From: Anaerolineales bacterium
Lineage (GTDB): Bacteria; Chloroflexota; Anaerolineae; Promineifilales; Promineifilaceae
NCBI GenBank assembly: GCA_020432595.1
Contig: JAGQGA010000009.1
Coordinates: forward strand, 3,553-27,451
Direction of reading: 5' to 3'
DNA length: 23,899 bases
Shown here piece by piece: positions 20,989 through 23,899 of the stretch. The position numbers and the translations under genes are program-made. The first letter of the stretch is position 1; the number at the start of each line of letters is the position of its first letter. Below the pieces are notes generated by a model that was given only the letters and a program-made list of their open reading frames with translations, made no database searches and was not told the origin of the DNA.

Positions 20989-21004
20989 GTAAAAACAGGC
21001 TTAG

Positions 21005-21045
21005 GAGAATGAGAAGCTAATCAATGGATCAAGCTTCTTATTCTC
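21005..21045 (+). terminator. Hairpin downstream of the dehydrogenase gene
   Basis: GAGAATGAGAAGCT (21005-21018) pairs with AGCTTCTTATTCTC (21032-21045) with one G-T pair. It starts 16 bases after the stop. A T-run is missing, so termination is likely rho-dependent or the hairpin protects the mRNA end. Confidence 0.5.
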
Positions 21046-21176
21046 AGCTTGATTGCATAGAGTGACTCCACTGAAGCCATTATGAGCCTAAATACTCCCA
21101 AATCCCTCAATCATTGATCTGAACTTCATAATCTGAAGAACGAATTGTCATAGTCCCGCCGGAATTCCCCAAAAAC

Positions 21177-21205
21177 TTGATATATGCACAAGAAGTACAT
21201 ACAAT
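21177..21205 (+). promoter_or_regulatory. Strong promoter of brnTA with candidate BrnA operator
   Basis: TTGATA (21177-21182), a 17-base spacer and TACAAT (21200-21205) match sigma70 consensus well. The spacer carries an inverted repeat TATGCAC-AAGAA-GTACATA (21183-21201, one mismatch) which overlaps the -10 and is a natural operator for autorepression by BrnA. Transcription would start at about 21211-21212, on the ATG of brnT itself. Confidence 0.65.
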
Positions 21206-21211
21206 AGCATC

Positions 21212-21481
21212 ATGGAATTTGAATGGGATGAAGCAAAACGGCAAAGTAACAGACAACGACACGGTATTGACTTTGCCGATGTCATTCAGGTGTTTGATGG
21301 CTACACCGTCACCACTGAGGACAAACGCTTTGATTATGGCGAAATACGCTATTTGACTCTGGGGATGCTGCAAAATTTTGTTGTCGTTCTTGTTGTGCAT
21401 ACAGATCGAAAGAGCAACACAATTCGCATCATCTCAGCGCGAAAGGCAACCAAACATGAGCAAAAACGATACTTCAGCTAA
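21212..21481 (+). CDS. brnT: BrnT-family toxin (RNase) of type II toxin-antitoxin
   Basis: The 89-residue protein begins MEFEWDEAKRQSNRQRHGID, the characteristic BrnT start (FEWDxxKxxxNxxKHGIxF), followed by FADVIQVFDG, GEIRYLTLGML, VVVLVVHTDR and the end IRIISARKATKHEQKRY, all in family order. BrnT is a RelE-like ribonuclease fold that halts growth when free. The antitoxin gene starts inside it (26-base overlap), toxin first, as in known brnTA operons. The ATG has no Shine-Dalgarno and coincides with the predicted transcription start, suggesting a leaderless mRNA that would keep toxin yield low. Confidence 0.92.
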   Translation: MEFEWDEAKRQSNRQRHGIDFADVIQVFDGYTVTTEDKRFDYGEIRYLTLGMLQNFVVVLVVHTDRKSNTIRIISARKATKHEQKRYFS

Positions 21482-21833
21482 AAAAGGGGAAGAAGAAACG
21501 ATTGGAACAGATTGGGCCAGGTTGGAATCTATGACCGACGAAGAGATTGATTTGTCAGACATTCCTGAATTGACTGAGGAACAATTGGCGAGTATGCGCC
21601 CAACGGCCGAAGTCATTCCTGCCCTTGCCCGCCAAGGAAAGACACGTATAACGATTCGATTGGACGACGACATTGTTACCTTTTTCAAACAACAAGCGCA
21701 TGAGAATAACACGAATTACCAAACGCTCATCAATGCCACCTTGCACCAGGTTATGGTTCAGCAGGGGAAGCAGCATGACTTGCGAACCATGATTAAAGAA
21801 ATTGTCCAACAGGAATTGGCAAAGGCACCCTAG
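21456..21833 (+). CDS. brnA: BrnA-family antitoxin
   Basis: The 125-residue protein has the BrnA pattern TDWARLESMTDEEIDLSDIP, a toxin-binding arm, then a ribbon-helix-helix part: GKTRITIRLDDDIVTFFKQQ followed by NNTNYQTLINATLHQVMVQQ. BrnA neutralises BrnT and, through the ribbon-helix-helix dimer, represses its own promoter. The start at 21456 is the ATG overlapping brnT's 3' end (AAAGGCAACCAAAC before it is a weak ribosome site), giving translational coupling. The C terminus (LRTMIKEIVQQELAKA) is longer than in short BrnA proteins. Confidence 0.9.
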   Translation: MSKNDTSAKKGEEETIGTDWARLESMTDEEIDLSDIPELTEEQLASMRPTAEVIPALARQGKTRITIRLDDDIVTFFKQQAHENNTNYQTLINATLHQVMVQQGKQHDLRTMIKEIVQQELAKAP

Positions 21834-21970
21834 TCAATTCTCTTTGTAATAGGTAAAAAGCTCGCGGACAACGAAAAAACCAACCTGCTGCAAAACATGA
21901 CGCGAAGACGTAAATTCCGCCGGGGTACGTCCTACGAACATACCCGGCCATCCTTTACAATACGACCCCA
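21834..21970. other. Intergenic gap with -10-like box near the flavoprotein start
   Basis: TACAAT at 21956-21961 ends nine bases before the ATG at 21971; no Shine-Dalgarno is present (ACGACCCCA). No good -35 is visible. If this is the promoter the leader would be about three bases or absent. Nothing else is recognised. Confidence 0.35.
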
Positions 21971-23200
21971 ATGGAACCACTCGCTCCCGTAGTGATTATT
22001 GGCGGTGGCCCTGCTGGGCTAATGGCCGCCGACGTACTCAGCCGCCACGGTGTTGCCGTGGCTTTGTATGACGCCATGCCTACCGTTGGTCGTAAATTTC
22101 TCATGGCTGGCAGGGGCGGACTCAACCTAACCCACGCCGAACCGTGGGAACCGTTCTTATCGCGCTATAGGCCGCGCCGCCCACAAATTGAGCCACTGCT
22201 GCAAGCGTTTGGCCCTACTAACGTCCGCCGCTGGGCGCATGAACTGGGCATTGAAACATTTGTTGGCTCGTCGCAGCGCATTTTCCCTACCGACATGAAA
22301 GCCGCGCCGCTACTGCGGGCTTGGCTACATCGGCTTCGCGCCAATGGGGTAGTCATTCACGTCCGCCACCGCTGGCAAGGCTGGGGGGATGATGGGGAAC
22401 TGCTGTTTGAGAAAGATGGGGCAATAACGGCCGTTTCTTCGCCCACCGCCACCATTCTCGCCCTTGGCGGCGGCAGTTGGCCCCGGCTTGGCTCGGATGG
22501 CAGTTGGGTACCGCTTCTCACCCAGCGCGGCATTGCTGTGAAGCCACTGCTGCCGAGCAACTGCGGCTTTGACGTGGGCTGGAGCGATTATTTTCGCCAA
22601 CACTTTGCCGGAACCCCAGTTAAAACGGTGCGGCTGCGCGTGGGCGACCAGTTTGAGCAGCAGGGGGAGTTTGTCATCACGGAAACGGGGGTGGAGGGAA
22701 GCCTAATTTATGCGGCATCGGCACTGCTGCGGGATGGGTTGGGGGAAAACGGCCGTTTTTCCCTCCACCTTGATCTTGCCCCCCACCGCAACCAAACGTG
22801 GCTACAGCAGCAGCTTGCTCAACCACGCGGTAAACGGTCGTGGGCCAGCCACCTGCAAAGCAAGGTCGGCCTCAAGGGAGTCAAAGCTGCCCTGCTGCGC
22901 GAATTCATTCCCGCTGACAACCTCAACAACCCCAACCAACTGGCGGTCGCCATCAAACACCTGCCCATCCCCCTGCAAGCCCCGCGCCCGCTGGCTGAAG
23001 CGATCAGCAGTGCCGGTGGCGTAGATTTTTCCGCCCTTGATGACAACCTCATGGTGCGCTCACAGCCGGGGCTGTTTTGCGCTGGAGAAATGCTCGATTG
23101 GGAAGCACCGACGGGGGGCTATTTGCTCACTGCCTGCTTTGCCAGTGGCTATGTGGCTGGACATGGCGTGCTGAGTAGGCTCAAGCAACATACAATGTAG
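21971..23200 (+). CDS. NAD(P)/FAD-dependent oxidoreductase, HI0933 / PP_4765-like family
   Basis: The 409-residue flavoprotein starts VVIIGGGPAGLMAADVLSRH (dinucleotide-binding GGGPAG at 11-16), followed by GRKFLMAGRGGLNLTHAEP, typical of HI0933-like (YhiN) proteins, GIETFVGSSQRIFPTDMKAA, LALGGGSWPRLGSDGSW, and the C-terminal GLFCAGEMLDWEAPTGGYLL. The 'CAGEMLDWEAPTGGYLL' end and the ETGVEGSLIYAASALLRDG segment match the subfamily known from Pseudomonas PP_4765. FAD binding is sure; the substrate is unknown in the family. The start at 21971 is the first ATG and needs no upstream residues. Two AACGGCCGTT copies (22426, 22748) are inside. It is followed by an inverted repeat. Confidence 0.9.
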   Translation: MEPLAPVVIIGGGPAGLMAADVLSRHGVAVALYDAMPTVGRKFLMAGRGGLNLTHAEPWEPFLSRYRPRRPQIEPLLQAFGPTNVRRWAHELGIETFVGSSQRIFPTDMKAAPLLRAWLHRLRANGVVIHVRHRWQGWGDDGELLFEKDGAITAVSSPTATILALGGGSWPRLGSDGSWVPLLTQRGIAVKPLLPSNCGFDVGWSDYFRQHFAGTPVKTVRLRVGDQFEQQGEFVITETGVEGSLIYAASALLRDGLGENGRFSLHLDLAPHRNQTWLQQQLAQPRGKRSWASHLQSKVGLKGVKAALLREFIPADNLNNPNQLAVAIKHLPIPLQAPRPLAEAISSAGGVDFSALDDNLMVRSQPGLFCAGEMLDWEAPTGGYLLTACFASGYVAGHGVLSRLKQHTM

Positions 23201-23238
23201 GTGGTGGCTGGTTCTTCCTAACCACCGGCCACCCGCCA
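23200..23238. repeat. Inverted repeat of the 'ggtggctggt' family after the flavoprotein gene
   Basis: GGTGGTGGCTGGTT (from 23200) faces AACCACCGGCCACCCGCCAC (from 23219) across a six-base loop; the right arm is longer by several bases. The words match the hairpins at 3096-3138 and 3917-3971. It starts on the last base of the TAG stop. Confidence 0.6.
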
Positions 23239-23248
23239 CTATCATAAA

Positions 23249-23824
23249 ATGATGTTACGCAAGATCAAAAAAGCGATGCTGCAAAGCCCCATTGTGCTGG
23301 CGGCTCCGATGCAAACGCGGCTGAGAAAACGGCCGTTTACCCAAACCATCCTCTCTCCCAAAGGCTTTCAGCTCGACAAAGTACAGAAAGCCAGCTTTGG
23401 CTGTCTTATCATCCCCACCGTCATCGTTCTCATTAGCAGCCTCTTCTCCACCAACTGGTCACTGCTGCTTATCACCTCCTTTATGCTGCTGCCCATCGGG
23501 CTGGCGGTGTGGGTGGTGAAGCTGCGCCGCGAAATGGTGTGGGAGGTGACCTGGTACGAGGATCGGGTGGTGGTAAAAGACGGCCGTTATGGCCCTGTTG
23601 AACAGTGGCACGAACCGCTCAATGCCTTTACCGGGCTGGCGCGTGACCAGGGGCGTATGCCAAGTGCCAACCGATACAGCAGCGGCAGGGTATTCTATGG
23701 CCTCCTCCTGGCACACCCTAATCCCGACAAAAGCCTGCTTCTCCACACCAGCCGCGACCCCATTAGTGAGGAAACGGTGGCGTATTATGAGGCGCAGTTG
23801 GGCAAAAAGCTGTTCAAGAAATGA
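23249..23824 (+). CDS. Unrecognised membrane protein with two helices and a basic C-terminal domain
   Basis: The 191-residue protein is not assigned to a family. A basic N terminus (LRKIKKAMLQS, RKRPFTQTILSPKGF) is followed by a hydrophobic hairpin: GCLIIPTVIVLISSLF (near 51-66) and SLLLITSFMLLPIGLAVWVV (~71-90). The rest (WEVTWYEDRVVVKDGRYGPV, then FYGLLLAHPNPDKSLLLHTS) has the alternating beta pattern of a small PH-like or YcxB-like domain, ending ISEETVAYYEAQLGKKLFKK. Two ATGs are adjacent (23249 and 23252); neither has a ribosome site. The arrangement resembles 'PH-domain membrane protein' families, but that is a guess. One AACGGCCGTT (23328) lies in its start region. Confidence 0.6.
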   Translation: MMLRKIKKAMLQSPIVLAAPMQTRLRKRPFTQTILSPKGFQLDKVQKASFGCLIIPTVIVLISSLFSTNWSLLLITSFMLLPIGLAVWVVKLRREMVWEVTWYEDRVVVKDGRYGPVEQWHEPLNAFTGLARDQGRMPSANRYSSGRVFYGLLLAHPNPDKSLLLHTSRDPISEETVAYYEAQLGKKLFKK

Positions 23825-23899
23825 CAAAAGTCACCTCCCACACAAGCCGCTTGTATTTGGATTTGGCTATGCTTTCAACCCTTTCATTTGCGGGTCAAA

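Larger units (their letters stand above)
2288..23337. repeat. Highly iterated palindrome AACGGCCGTT, 27 exact copies
   Basis: Exact copies begin at 2288, 3314, 3647, 4539, 5066, 6205, 7779, 7899, 8271, 8805, 9519, 9882, 10125, 11290, 12098, 12728, 12887, 14752, 16146, 16288, 18252, 19077, 19398, 19891, 22426, 22748 and 23328. Ten are extended to AAACGGCCGTTT. One-mismatch copies include 1591, 11244, 14354, 15807, 18187, 20299 and 23579. All but one (16146) are in coding sequence; 17 read Thr-Ala-Val, six Asn-Gly-Arg, three Arg-Pro in the host gene. The rpsF-ssb-rpsR genes hold no exact copy. The range given is the span of the copies, not a continuous element. Confidence 0.95.

Noticed and set aside
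23825..23899. Possible start of another gene at the right edge
   Set aside because: Only 75 bases remain after the last stop; no start with ribosome site or recognisable frame can be supported.

Overview
The window looks like a chromosomal segment of a Chloroflexota bacterium of the Anaerolineae/Caldilineae kind. This is inferred from Pro/Thr-rich 'PT' linkers in exported proteins, abundant dispersed palindromic repeats in gaps and inside genes, TMTC-like GT-C membrane proteins, a Death-like/effector-associated domain fused to a formylglycine-enzyme fold, and a 16S-type Shine-Dalgarno upstream of many but not all genes. No rRNA, tRNA, CRISPR array, transposase or phage gene was seen. The most striking genome-scale signal is the perfect palindrome AACGGCCGTT: 27 exact copies on either strand-neutral reading, against about 0.02 expected for a random 10-mer in 24 kb.

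Layout. 1-362 is the 5' end of a leftward ftsH. 363-635 is a divergent promoter region. 636-3068 is the conserved rpsF-ssb-rpsR cluster followed by a membrane-anchored SurA/PpiC-like foldase, closed by a rho-independent terminator (3150-3181). Next come a SpoU/TrmH RNA methyltransferase (+), a convergent SH3b lipoprotein (-), and a stand-alone response-regulator receiver (+). 6117-13240 is a cell-envelope sugar region: a large GT2-GtrA fusion with an extra C-terminal domain and a second GT2 enzyme on the + strand meet, tail to tail, two translationally coupled paralogous GT-C-like membrane proteins on the - strand. These could make polyprenyl-phosphate sugars, flip them, and transfer the sugar outside.

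13506-14579 is an EAD-like/FGE-sulfatase fusion, possibly a conflict or signalling effector. 14695-20988 is a small catabolic region: an MmgE/PrpD family protein (-), a 110-residue membrane protein (+), a non-pyrrolysine MttB-family methyltransferase (+) and a dimethylglycine/sarcosine dehydrogenase-like FAD-GcvT protein (+). The last two together suggest methylated-amine (betaine-type) demethylation with transfer of one-carbon units to tetrahydrofolate. 21212-21833 is a BrnT/BrnA toxin-antitoxin pair with a clear promoter and candidate operator. The window ends with a HI0933/PP_4765-type flavoprotein and an unrecognised two-helix membrane protein.

Nearly every gap downstream of an accessory gene holds an inverted repeat, of at least six different word families, and two repeat families have been captured in frame inside coding sequence. 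All function calls come from reading the translated sequences by eye; no database search was run.
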